Source: Microvirga pakistanensis
GTDB lineage: Bacteria > Pseudomonadota > Alphaproteobacteria > Rhizobiales > Beijerinckiaceae
DNA: 40,986 nt
Direction of reading: 5' to 3'
Assembly: GCF_004458765.1 (NCBI RefSeq)
Contig: NZ_SPJX01000251.1
Location: 9,407 to 50,392 of the forward strand
The first letter of the stretch is position 1. The number at the start of each line of letters is the position of its first letter. Under the pieces are notes generated by a model. The model was not told the origin of the DNA. It was given only the letters and a program-made list of their open reading frames with translations, and ran no database searches. Position numbers and translations under genes: made by a program. Positions 1-8,330 of the stretch are shown in pieces.

Positions 1-75
1 AGGGGTCAAGCTTCGGTGTCGATTCAAACAGGTCAGGAATATTCATCGATCAACCTTCTGGTGAACGTAGGCCCC

Positions 76-564
76 TCATCGAAGCCTGAACTCGATCCGG
101 TTGGGCCGGGGACCTGGGCGCCCCGTGGCGTAGAAGCCCATCTTCGTCAGCAGCCGGATGGAAGCGGCATTGTCGGGGCGCGTCTCAGCCAACACGGGGC
201 GTGACGCCAGCAGCGGATCGGCTGCGATCTGGTCCAGTGTCGCCCGGAGCGCCTCAGACGCATAGCCCTTGCCCTGGTAGTCGACCCCGAACCAGTAGCC
301 GACCTCGATGGTGCCGTCAGGATGGTCAATGATCCCCATGGCCCCAATCAGCGTCCCATCAGGGAGCCGCACCGCAAAGAAGTATTCCTTGGTCTGATCC
401 TGGCTGGTGATGAGGGCCTGCGCCTTTTCCAGCGGGAAGCCGCCCTCCATGAAGGCCATCCATTGGCTCACAGCCGGGACATCGCTTATCCTGGCCAACT
501 CGGGGGCGTCCTGGAGTTCCAGTTGGCGAATTGCGAGGCGTTCCGTCGTGAACGGCTTTAACAT
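76..564 (-). CDS. GNAT family N-acetyltransferase (RimJ/RimL-like)
   Basis: This 162-residue protein begins with the TTERLAIRQL pattern typical of RimJ/RimL-type GNAT enzymes, which move an acetyl group from acetyl-CoA to an amino group of a protein, peptide or small molecule. The core shows a strand-turn region ending in GYWFGVDYQGKGYASEAL, where QGKGYA is the acetyl-CoA pyrophosphate-binding R/Q-x-x-G-x-G/A loop (motif A). A later stretch containing RPDNAASIRLLTKMGF is the usual motif B helix region. The ATG start is preceded by a GGAGGG-like ribosome site about seven bases away, so the start is firm. It is a cytoplasmic single-domain enzyme of normal family length. The substrate cannot be read from the sequence. 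It stands alone, with its start about 100 bases from the end of the neighbouring binding-protein gene on the same strand. Confidence 0.9.
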   Translation of the reverse strand: MLKPFTTERLAIRQLELQDAPELARISDVPAVSQWMAFMEGGFPLEKAQALITSQDQTKEYFFAVRLPDGTLIGAMGIIDHPDGTIEVGYWFGVDYQGKGYASEALRATLDQIAADPLLASRPVLAETRPDNAASIRLLTKMGFYATGRPGPRPNRIEFRLR

Positions 565-668
565 GCGTCGACCCTCCGACCGCCCCCCTTTGTACCATCG
601 AATCTGGATGCGGTGAGGGCCGGATCGAGCGTTCCATGCAGCGTCTTCTCGGAAATTCGTGTGAGGCT

Positions 669-1640
669 CTATTCGATCACCTCATCGGTTTGAGCCAGGA
701 TTGTCGCCGGAACGTCCAGGCCCAGGGCTGCTGCGACCTTGAGGTTAATCACCAACTCGAACTTGGTCGATTGGATCACCGGAAGGTCCGCTGGTTTCTC
801 ACCTTTCAGAATGCGACCCACGTAGGCGCCAACCAAGCGGTATGCATCTGTAAAGCTCGTCCCGTAGCTCATGAGGCCGCCAGCCGCCGGGAAGTTCCGC
901 GACTCGTAGATGGCCGGGATGCGATGCTGAGCAGCCAGTTCAACCAAACGGCGGTGCCGGGTGAAAAAGAAGGGGTCCGGGGTCACCATGAGGCCTCCTG
1001 CGCCCTTGCTTGCTAACGTCGCGAAAGCCGGCTCGAATTCTTCTTCCTCACGGGCTTGAACGATCACAACCTGGCACTTGCTTGCGGCAGCCGCTTCTCG
1101 CAGCTCCCTGATCTTCTCGGGGGCACTCGCACGAGCAGGATTGACGATTGCGCCAATAACATCAGCCTTTGGCAGGAGAGTACGCAGAAGTTCAAGCCGC
1201 TTGGCGTCCAGCGCGAAAGTCACTGTGACTACGCCAGTCATGTTGCCGCCGGGCCGGTTCCAACTCTTCACGAGGCCGCGCTGCACCGGATCACTGCCGA
1301 TCGAGAACACAACTGGGATGGTGGAGGTCGCGGCCTTGGCGGCTAGGGCTGAGACCTCGCCTCCCGTGGCCGCGATGACGTTGACCCGCTGCTGAACAAG
1401 CTCGGCAGCCAGCACAGCCATTTGGTTGTAGTCTCCGTCAGCCCAGCGGAATTCCAAGTTTGCGTCCCGACCTGGGTTGAAGCCGACCTCCTTCAAGCCA
1501 TTCAAGAATGCGATCCTTAGCCGGTCAAAGGTCTCCGGGGAGCCAGTGCTGAGGAAGCCGACGACGGGTACCTCCGCTTGTGCATGGACACGGTGGGCGG
1601 CGATGCTGGCGGTGAGAGCGAGAAAGGTTCGCCGTCTCAT
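669..1640 (-). CDS. ABC_sub_bind (DUF534-type) periplasmic substrate-binding protein
   Basis: The 323-residue product starts with MRRRTFLALTASIAA, a twin-arginine-like or Sec signal peptide ending near AHRVHAQA. The mature part begins VPVVGFLSTGSPE, the first strand of the PF04392 (ABC_sub_bind) periplasmic-binding fold. The family landmarks DPVQRGLVKSWNRPGGNMTG in the middle, ADLPV plus NLKVAAALGL near the end, and the closing TDEVIE are all present. Such proteins bind a small ligand in the periplasm, but the ligand is unknown for this family in alphaproteobacteria. The ATG is preceded by a TGGAGTGG ribosome site. No permease or ATPase gene lies nearby, so it is an orphan binding protein. 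It is one of four related copies between 669 and 8330. Confidence 0.9.
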   Translation of the reverse strand: MRRRTFLALTASIAAHRVHAQAEVPVVGFLSTGSPETFDRLRIAFLNGLKEVGFNPGRDANLEFRWADGDYNQMAVLAAELVQQRVNVIAATGGEVSALAAKAATSTIPVVFSIGSDPVQRGLVKSWNRPGGNMTGVVTVTFALDAKRLELLRTLLPKADVIGAIVNPARASAPEKIRELREAAAASKCQVVIVQAREEEEFEPAFATLASKGAGGLMVTPDPFFFTRHRRLVELAAQHRIPAIYESRNFPAAGGLMSYGTSFTDAYRLVGAYVGRILKGEKPADLPVIQSTKFELVINLKVAAALGLDVPATILAQTDEVIE

Positions 1641-1754
1641 TCGACCACTCCATCAGGCTAGGTCAGACGAGGTCTACCTTAGTTCAGCCCAGCAGATGTG
1701 ACGAGGTCTGTTCCACACGGCCTTCCGCAAAACTCGCCCACCCGGAAGGCATAG

Positions 1755-1945
1755 CTGCCGCGCCGCCCTGGAGGTCGCGCGAGCAGGGCGCTCGGTTGTA
1801 GGAACTCAAAGTCACCTGCGATCTGGCGCGGAGGCTGCGCGATCGCGGGCGGCGGCAGCGGCCCGTGACTTCCTGGGCCGATCCACGGCTGGTTTACGGA
1901 GGGCTTCGACGTCGATGATCTGGAGCGGGCGAAGACGTTGCGGGT
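1755..1945 (+). pseudogene. Decayed C-terminal remnant of an adenylate cyclase/TPR protein
   Basis: Reading one frame through roughly 1775-1860 gives REQGARL, a stop, then ELKVTCDLARRLRDRG. A second frame from about 1873 gives LPGPIHGWFTEGFD followed by VDDLERAKTL. These match in order the end of large rhizobial class III cyclase/ATPase-TPR proteins, which typically read like A-x-x-QGAxSWELRAATSLARLWRDQGR...LLxPIYGWFTEGFDTxDLxEAKxLL. A W-to-stop change (tag at 1798-1800) and at least one frameshift separate the pieces, and the large upstream part of such a gene is absent. The match comes from remembered family sequence, not from a search. The rest of the 1641-2124 gap holds no intact gene. 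Confidence 0.55.
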
Positions 1946-2124
1946 GGGTCTGCCTGCCTTCGCCCCATACGCCTGATCGGCATCATCGCCGGTGAGACGT
2001 AACGCCGAAAGGCAGGCTGGCGAACCCGCCACTGCGTAAAGCCTACATGAAGCGTGCGCCACGCAATCTGCTATAGTGCGGTGGGGAGCACTGATGACGG
2101 GAACCTCCACGGGGGGACAGCGTC

Positions 2125-3147
2125 ATGACGAAGACCATCGCATCCCTTGCCTGCGGCGTTGTGGCGGCGGGCCTCATGGCCACCGGTGTCTCGGCCCAGG
2201 CCACGCTCGCCAGCGTGAAGCAGAAGGGCTTTCTGACCTGCGGCGCGAGCAGCGGCTCCATTGGCTTCGGCATGCCCGATGCCCGAGGCAACGGGACGGG
2301 CTTCGACGTGGACTTTTGCCGCGCCATCGCGGCCGCGATCTTCGATGATCCGACCAAGGTCCGTTTCATTCCCCTCAATGCCAAGGACCGCTTCAGTGCG
2401 CTTCAGGCGGGCGAGGTGGATGTCCTGTCCCGTAACTCGACGCACACGATGTCGCGCGACACCCAGCTCGGCCTCGACTTCCCGGCGATCACCTACTTCG
2501 ACGGCCAGGGTTTCATGGTCCGCAGGAAGCTTGGTGTCTCCTCTACCAAGCAGCTGAATGGCAGGTCAGTCTGCGTCCAGCAGGGCACCACGACTGAGCT
2601 GAACCTCGCCGACTACTTCCGCGCCAACACCATGAAGTACCAGACTGTCCTCTTCGCCACGGCGGACGAGGCCAAGAAGGCCTATGATGCCGGCCGGTGC
2701 GATGCCTTCACCACCGATGTGTCCGGGCTTTATGTGGCTCGCTCCTGGGTCTCGAATCCTGATGAGGACCTCATCCTGCCCGAGGTCATCTCGAAGGAGC
2801 CGCTTGGCCCGGCAGTCCGCCACGGTGACAATCAGTGGGGCGACATCGTCCGCTGGACCCACAATGCCATGCTGAACGCCGAAGAGCTCGGCGTGACCAA
2901 GGCGGATGTCGATCAGATGAAGACCTCCGACAACCCGGAGATCAAGCGCCTGCTCGGCACCGAGGGCAGGTTCGGTGAGGCCATCGGTCTGACCAACGAC
3001 TGGGCTGTTCGCGTCATCAAGCACGTGGGCAACTACGGCGAGTCGTTCGAGAAGAACGTCGGCGAAGGCTCGCGCCTGAAGATCAAGCGCGGCCAGAACG
3101 CGCTCTGGACCAAAGGCGGCCTGCAATATGGGATCCCGGTGCGGTAG
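2125..3147 (+). CDS. AapJ-like general L-amino-acid ABC transporter substrate-binding protein
   Basis: The protein has 340 residues with a Sec signal peptide (MTKTIASLACGVVAAGLMAT, cleaved near VSAQA). The mature part starts TLASVKQKGFLTCGASSGSIGF, followed by GNGTGFDVDFCRAIAAAIF, the signature of the AapJ/BztA branch of SBP_bac_3 proteins. Later landmarks include RDTQLGLDFPAITYFDGQGF, the hinge-side QQGTTTELNLADYF, and RCDAFTTDVSGLY. These agree with full-length AapJ (about 340 residues). In rhizobia AapJ collects L-amino acids for the AapQMP transporter, but here no aapQMP genes follow, so it would have to serve a transporter elsewhere. The start has a GGGGGGAC ribosome site just upstream. 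The flanking genes are unrelated ABC_sub_bind proteins. Confidence 0.9.
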   Translation: MTKTIASLACGVVAAGLMATGVSAQATLASVKQKGFLTCGASSGSIGFGMPDARGNGTGFDVDFCRAIAAAIFDDPTKVRFIPLNAKDRFSALQAGEVDVLSRNSTHTMSRDTQLGLDFPAITYFDGQGFMVRRKLGVSSTKQLNGRSVCVQQGTTTELNLADYFRANTMKYQTVLFATADEAKKAYDAGRCDAFTTDVSGLYVARSWVSNPDEDLILPEVISKEPLGPAVRHGDNQWGDIVRWTHNAMLNAEELGVTKADVDQMKTSDNPEIKRLLGTEGRFGEAIGLTNDWAVRVIKHVGNYGESFEKNVGEGSRLKIKRGQNALWTKGGLQYGIPVR

Positions 3148-3273
3148 CCTGACAAGCACATCAGAGAATTACATTCCATGACGCGACACACATGACGTCA
3201 GTCGGGCGTCCAAGGCTGTGGCTGATGCCATTCCGTGGTAGCCTTGGGTCAACTCGCTTGAAGAGGTGGTCGC

Positions 3274-4256
3274 ATGAGGCGACGCGATCTCATCCGGCTT
3301 CTCTGCGCATCGGCGTTGCTCCGGGCCACGCAGCCGGCAGCCCAGGTGTCAGGTGAGTCCGGCGGATCGGATGGGTGGAAACCTGGACTCTGCTCGCGCG
3401 GAACGACTGGGGGGACGTTGCCGAACACCTCCGGCCCCTGGGCTGGACGAGAGGCGTCAACGTGCAGGTCGAGATGCACGTGGCAACAGCCCCGGCCCAA
3501 CTGCCAGGGCTGGCAAAGGAGGCCGTTGCGGCGCGTCCTGAGCTCATCGTGACGAACGGCACGCCCGCAATCCTGGCCGTGCTCGCCGAAACCAAAACCA
3601 TCCCTGTGCTCTTCTTCGAGGTCGCCGACCCGGTCGGCAACGGCATCGTCGGCAATCTCTCCCGCCCCGGCGGCAACGCGACCGGGTTCACAACCTTTGA
3701 GCCGTCGCTTGGAGGTAAGTGGTTGCAGCTTCTCAAGGAGATCGATCCGCAGGTCAGGCGGGCCGCAATCCTGTTCAACCCGGAGACAGCGCGCAACCAT
3801 GCGTCGCCTTTCATCCGTGAGTTCGAGGCGGTCGCCGCCTCTCTTTCGGTTGTGCCCGTCCTTGCATTCACCCAGGACGCTTCCGGGATCGAGCCAGTGA
3901 TTGCGGATCTTGCAGCCGCACCTGGCGGGGCGCTCCTGGTGCTGCCAGATGTGTTCACCTTCGCGCAGCGGCGGTTGATCGTCGACCTTGCCGAGCAGCA
4001 TCGGGTGCCGGCAATCTACGGTAGCCGCTACATGGCGGCGACCGGAGGCCTGCTCGCCTATGGTCCCACCGCGGAAGGACTTCACCAGGGCGTCGCGTCC
4101 TACATGGACCGGATTCTCAGGGGAGCCAGCCCCGGCGAGTTGCCGGTTCAGGCGCCGACACGGTACGAGCTTGTGGTCAATCTCGGGACCGCCAAGGCGC
4201 TGGGCCTCGCGATCCCGCCAAGCCTGCTGGCCGCTGCCGACGAGGTGATCGAATAG
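3274..4256 (+). pseudogene. ABC_sub_bind substrate-binding protein interrupted by a frameshift near its signal-peptide junction
   Basis: The first frame (ATG at 3274, after AGAGGTGG) encodes MRRRDLIRLLCASALLRATQ plus PAAQ, a signal peptide like that of the related gene at 7347. It then runs into non-homologous sequence. The mature binding protein is in another frame and is open from 3357 (VRRIGWVETWTLLARNDWGD) to the stop at 4256. It keeps the family landmarks DPVGNGIVGNLSRPGGNATG, a central LLVLPDVFTFAQRR, and the tail NLGTAKALGLAIPPSLLAAADEVIE, split here as NLGTAKALGL and AADEVIE. The two frames meet between about 3343 and 3357, where the DNA has a near-duplicated caggtgtcaggtg. The downstream frame could only start at a GTG (3375), without a signal peptide. 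This may be a real mutation or an assembly error. If joined, the protein would be about 325 residues, the family norm. Confidence 0.8.
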
Positions 4257-4280
4257 CGGGCACTATGAAAGGCCGCGATC

Positions 4281-6026
4281 CTACGGGGCGGATGGCCTCT
4301 CATCCACGGCTCTACCAAACACGGGCAGCTCCTCGTCATAACCCTTGATAGGCCGTGTTCCGAGAGGGATCAGGGGGCGCTTGTCCTTCACGGCGCCGGC
4401 AACAGTCTCATCCGTCAGGATCTCCCGATCCGCTGCTGCCGCGCAGAGCCGGGCGGCGAGGTTCACGACGCTGCCGATCGCCGTGTAGTCGAAGCGGCTC
4501 TCATACCCGATCCGCCCGACCGTGGCCGTTCCCATGGCTAGTCCCACCCCGAAGCCGATGCGGTGGCCGCGTGCTCGCCAGCCGATGATCAGTTCCTGCA
4601 CCCTTTCCTGCATCTCCACCGCCAAGTCGACGGCCCGCAAGGCAGGCTCCTCGACTGGAACGGGCGCGTTGACGAGCACCATCAGGCCGTCACCCGAGAA
4701 GCTGGTGAGTGTGGCGGCATACCTGGTGATGATTGCTCCAAGCGCCTCGTAGTACTCGGAGAGCACACGCATGACCTCCTCCGGCGCCGCTTTAGCCGAG
4801 AAGGCGGTGAAGCCCCGCAGATCGCAGAACACCGCCACCACCTCGGTGCGCCGGCCCTCGAGCACAGTATCGTCACCAACGTGGTCGACGAGTTCGGCCA
4901 CCTGCGGCGCCAGGAACCGCTTGAGCTTGGCGATGCGCTCCTGGCGCTCCTGCGAGACGGCAAGTTCAGCGGCCATGGCGTTGAAGCTGTCGGCCAGCCG
5001 CTGAAGCTCATCTCCCGTGCTGATTTTGATCCGGTGGTCGAACTGCCCGGCGCCAATGCGTTCAGTGCCTTCCTCGAGCAGGCGAATGGGCTCGGTCATC
5101 CTGCGTGCCAGGATGAAGGCGAGCATGGCGGCAAAGGCAGCACCGCCCAGCAGAAGGCCTCCGGTCCGCCAGAGGGCGGCATAGATCGGCCCGAACGCCT
5201 CGGAAAGTGGCTGCTCGACCACAACAGTCCAATCGGGGCCTGTGATGGGTGCAGCCGCCGCCGCAATGGCATTACCCTCTGCGTCCCAGCTCGTTGTGAG
5301 CCCGGCGCCGGCTCGCATGGTAGCCTCCCGGATCGCCCGGAAAGGGTTCAATGTCGCCTCGTCCGCCCCACGTAGGACGAGGCTGATGTCCGGGTGGGCA
5401 ACGAGCCGGCCTGGTCCGTCCAGCACGAAGGCGTAGCCTGTCTCGCCAACCTTGATGGCCGAAATCACGTCCCAGATCAGCTTCAGGTTCACCTCGGCCA
5501 CGACGATGCCGACCGACGGGCGATTGCCGGAGATCGCGACTGTCAGGTAGGGCTCGGAGCCGCGGTAGTAGCTAACCTGTCCGTACCAGATCCGCGCCGA
5601 TCGGGCTCCGGCCACAGCGGGGTCCCCTGTTCGGTCGGTGCGGTTCTCGGTCCGGTTGAGGCCGATGCGCGACACGTACAACCGCTCGCGTCCGGTGCCG
5701 TCGACGAGCGTGAGGCTGACGATGGCGGGCACTTGGCGCAGCAGGCGCAGGGCATCAATCCGCCGCCGCTCGTCCGGCTCCTCGCTCCAGGGGAGTTGCA
5801 CCAGCCACCCGAGCTGGTTGGTGATGCCGTCAAGAAAGCCCTGAATTCTGGCGGCCGCCGAGCGTGCCTCGACACCGAGCAGTTGGTCGAGCCTGGCCCG
5901 CTGATCGCGGTAGCCGAACCAGGCTTCGCTGATGCCGTTGGCAGCGAGCGGAATGACCACCGCCAGGAACAGCACAATGAAGTACTTCTGGAACAGGCCA
6001 CGAAACCGGCGACGCCTCCTTATCAT
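4281..6026 (-). CDS. Membrane-bound class III adenylate/guanylate cyclase with periplasmic sensor and HAMP domain
   Basis: From the ATG at 6026 the protein has 581 residues. A first membrane helix (about residues 11-32, FIVLFLAVVIPLAANGI) leads into a large periplasmic dCACHE-like sensor, which includes SEPYLTVAISG and GYAFVLDGPGRLVAHPD. A second helix (about 288-310) leads to a HAMP linker (MTEPIRLLEEGTERIGAGQF) and a class III cyclase domain at about 385-545. The catalytic domain shows VFCDLRGFTAF and FSGDGLMVLV, giving both metal-binding Asp residues, and DYTAIGSVVNLAARL. It should make cAMP or cGMP in response to a periplasmic signal. The frame stays open to a TTG at 6119, inside the end of the upstream binding-protein gene. 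That longer start would add 31 proline-rich residues and allow translational coupling. The gene ends 24 bases from the convergent binding-protein gene. Confidence 0.92.
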   Translation of the reverse strand: MIRRRRRFRGLFQKYFIVLFLAVVIPLAANGISEAWFGYRDQRARLDQLLGVEARSAAARIQGFLDGITNQLGWLVQLPWSEEPDERRRIDALRLLRQVPAIVSLTLVDGTGRERLYVSRIGLNRTENRTDRTGDPAVAGARSARIWYGQVSYYRGSEPYLTVAISGNRPSVGIVVAEVNLKLIWDVISAIKVGETGYAFVLDGPGRLVAHPDISLVLRGADEATLNPFRAIREATMRAGAGLTTSWDAEGNAIAAAAAPITGPDWTVVVEQPLSEAFGPIYAALWRTGGLLLGGAAFAAMLAFILARRMTEPIRLLEEGTERIGAGQFDHRIKISTGDELQRLADSFNAMAAELAVSQERQERIAKLKRFLAPQVAELVDHVGDDTVLEGRRTEVVAVFCDLRGFTAFSAKAAPEEVMRVLSEYYEALGAIITRYAATLTSFSGDGLMVLVNAPVPVEEPALRAVDLAVEMQERVQELIIGWRARGHRIGFGVGLAMGTATVGRIGYESRFDYTAIGSVVNLAARLCAAAADREILTDETVAGAVKDKRPLIPLGTRPIKGYDEELPVFGRAVDERPSAP

Positions 6027-6111
6027 GGCCCTGAGCCTCAGCGGATCTCGCTCGAGGTGGAGTGGCCCGGGCGCAACCCGCGCATTGGGAAGCGGGAATG
6101 CTGCGCAATCA

Positions 6112-7086
6112 TCATTCAATCACCTCATCAGCTTGCGACAGGAGGGACGGCGGCACAGTGAGACCGAGCGCCCTTGCGGTCTTGATGTTGACGATCAGGT
6201 TGTACCGGGACGGCTGCTCGACCGGCATGTCGGCGGGAGAGGCACCGCGCAAGATGCGGTCCACATACTGGGCGTGGCGGCGGGCAATCGCGAGCATGTC
6301 CGGGGTGTAGGCGATCAGTCCTCCAGCCAGTACCGGGTCACGGTTTGCGTACAGCGCCGGGAGCGGTGTCCGGGCCAGCAGATTGGGCACGCGGTTGGGG
6401 GGCGTGTTCAGGATCGCATCGCCTAGAACCAACAGCCCCTCGGCGCGGAGCCTCCTTGCACTCTCGACCGCAGCAGGAACATCGTTGGGTGCGCGAACCT
6501 CAATCACGTCAACGCGCAACCCGAACTGGGCAGCCATAGGCACTTCGCGGGCAAGGGCCAAACGATGGTCGTCATTGGCGGGGTTCACCAGCACCGCCAC
6601 CCTTTGGGCCTGTGGCAGAAGCTCGCGCAGGATCTCGAACTGCTTGGCGAGGAAGGCTCCGGGCGTGATTGAAGCCACCCCAGTGACGTTGCGCCCGGGA
6701 TGAGCCAAACTTTGCACCAGACCGATTTGGACGGGATTGGCCACGAAGGAGAACGCAATGGGGATCTCCGATGTAGCGTCCTTAAGGGCTCGGGCTATTG
6801 GTGCGCTCGGACCAACGATAAGGTTGGGGCGTGACCGAACGATTTCGGCAGCAAGCTCAGACGCACGCTCATAGCGCCCCTCCAGCGCCCGCCGCTCGAT
6901 GGTGAGATTATGGCCCTCGACCCAGCCGAGCTTGCGTAGCTCGTCCTCGAAGGCGGTGTAGCCGGGACCGGCGCACCGGACGGGACACAGCATTCCAAGG
7001 CGGACCGGTTTGGCGGGCGTCTGGGCTGCTAAGATCGAGGTAAGCAGGACCGAAACAAGCGCAGCGAAGCATAGAGAGCGGCCCAT
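6112..7086 (-). CDS. ABC_sub_bind periplasmic substrate-binding protein next to the cyclase
   Basis: The ATG at 7086 is chosen because AAGAGGAGG lies just upstream. The longer frame to 7122 would put extra basic residues before the signal peptide. The 324-residue protein has a Sec signal (MGRSLCFAALVSVLLTSILA, cleaved near AAQTPA) and the PF04392 fold, including VRLGMLCPVRC, NPVQIGLVQSLAHPGRNVTG and the tail ADEVIE. Its final bases overlap the open reading frame of the cyclase at 4281-6026, so the two are very likely co-transcribed. With no permease or ATPase beside it, a sensory role (a ligand-loaded protein presenting a signal to the periplasmic domain of the cyclase) is a reasonable inference but unproven. 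Confidence 0.9.
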   Translation of the reverse strand: MGRSLCFAALVSVLLTSILAAQTPAKPVRLGMLCPVRCAGPGYTAFEDELRKLGWVEGHNLTIERRALEGRYERASELAAEIVRSRPNLIVGPSAPIARALKDATSEIPIAFSFVANPVQIGLVQSLAHPGRNVTGVASITPGAFLAKQFEILRELLPQAQRVAVLVNPANDDHRLALAREVPMAAQFGLRVDVIEVRAPNDVPAAVESARRLRAEGLLVLGDAILNTPPNRVPNLLARTPLPALYANRDPVLAGGLIAYTPDMLAIARRHAQYVDRILRGASPADMPVEQPSRYNLIVNIKTARALGLTVPPSLLSQADEVIE

Positions 7087-7346
7087 CGGGAAGCCTCCTC
7101 TTGTTCGCATTCGAAGGAGCAAGCCTACTCGACTCCCCGCTCGTCAGCTAGATCCTCATCGACACCTTGGGTGTCTTTGATGCGGCAGTCGACCGTAGCA
7201 GAGCCGAGTTGGAGCTTCGAAGAATACGCCTGCTGATGCATGGTCGAGGTGGATCGGAGTGGCTGGCGTCGGGTTCGCCGCAGGGGTAACATCATGGCTG
7301 CCTTACGTGCATACAGATTCCTATGCGCATCTGGCGAGGTGGCCCA

Positions 7347-8330
7347 ATGAGGCGGCGAGAGTTTCTTTCGCTGATTGGCGGGGCGATACTTTATCGATCG
7401 CGTGTCGCTCGCGGGCAGGCCGGCAGGATCCCGAGCGTCGGTGTTCTCTGGCACGCCGCCAGTGCCGAGGCACAAGGAGTGTACTACACGGCTGTTGTCG
7501 AGGGCTTCCGGGATCTCGGCTACATGGACGGGCGCACCATCGCCCTCGAGCACCGGTTCGCCGGCGAAAGCCCTGAGCGCTTCCGGAGTATGGCAGCCGA
7601 GTTGGTTCGGCTCGGCGTTGATGTGTTGGTGACGGTGGGCCCGCAGACGGCACCCTATGCCAAGAGCGCGACCAGCACGATCCCTGTTGTCTTCATGGGC
7701 GTTCCCGATCCCGTGGGAAGTGGTTTCGTCGACAGCCTCGCGCGACCGGGGAGGAACATGACGGGGCTGTCCAACTTCGGGGCAGATATCGTCTCGAAGC
7801 GCCTGCAATACCTCAAGTACATGAGGGAGGACCTGCTCCGGGTTGCCTTGCTCGTTAATCCCACTTCGCAACTGGCGCCCCTGTACAGGCGTGTCACTGA
7901 AACCGCAGCAGCCGAACTGGGGCTTGAAAACGTCACGTTCGAAGCACGTTCGCCTGATGAACTGGAGCGCGCCTTCAAGGCCATGGCTGAGGCTGGTATG
8001 CAGGCGGTGACGATCAACGGGGACGGTTTGGTTTACCAGCATCGATCCCTTGTCGGGAAGCTGGCCCTAACCCATCACCTACCCCTGGCGGTGTGGTCGA
8101 GGGAGACGTTTGATGGGGGCGCACTGATGTCCTATGGTCCCGATCAGGTTGCGATGTGCCGCCGCGCGCCTGCTTTCGTCGACAAAATCTTGAGAGGAGC
8201 CAAGCCGGCGGATCTGCCGGTTGAACAGCCCGCAAAGCTGGAGTTTTTCATCAATCTCAAGGTGGCGGGAGCACTAGGCCTGACAGTCCCGCCGATGTTG
8301 CTTGCGCTTGCCGACGACGTGATCGAATGA
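7347..8330 (+). CDS. ABC_sub_bind periplasmic substrate-binding protein
   Basis: The ATG at 7347 follows GAGGTGG and begins a signal peptide (MRRREFLSLIGGAILYRSRV) with a twin-arginine-like RRREFL motif. The frame opens a little earlier, at 7323, but that start lacks a good ribosome site. The 327-residue protein contains IPSVGVLWHAA, the central DPVGSGFVDSLARPGRNMTG, and the tail NLKVAGALGLTVPP ending in ADDVIE, which are standard landmarks of PF04392. It is the fourth copy of the family in 8 kb and is divergent from the copy at 6112-7086, with about 260 bases between the two starts, likely holding promoters for both. No cognate transporter genes are present. The ligand is unknown. Confidence 0.9.
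   Translation: MRRREFLSLIGGAILYRSRVARGQAGRIPSVGVLWHAASAEAQGVYYTAVVEGFRDLGYMDGRTIALEHRFAGESPERFRSMAAELVRLGVDVLVTVGPQTAPYAKSATSTIPVVFMGVPDPVGSGFVDSLARPGRNMTGLSNFGADIVSKRLQYLKYMREDLLRVALLVNPTSQLAPLYRRVTETAAAELGLENVTFEARSPDELERAFKAMAEAGMQAVTINGDGLVYQHRSLVGKLALTHHLPLAVWSRETFDGGALMSYGPDQVAMCRRAPAFVDKILRGAKPADLPVEQPAKLEFFINLKVAGALGLTVPPMLLALADDVIE

Noticed and set aside
4563..5375. Long open frame on the + strand opposite the cyclase gene
   Set aside because: It mirrors the codon pattern of the cyclase on the other strand, has no domain features, and the cyclase frame has full catalytic motifs. The same applies to 5394-6161 (+).
6027..6119. Use of the TTG at 6119 as the main start of the cyclase
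   Set aside because: It would add a proline-rich leader before the membrane helix. The ATG at 6026 places the helix normally, so the TTG is kept only as an alternative.
7125..8042. 305-residue open frame on the - strand
   Set aside because: Antisense to the binding-protein gene at 7347-8330, with Arg/His/Pro-rich content typical of shadows in GC-rich DNA.
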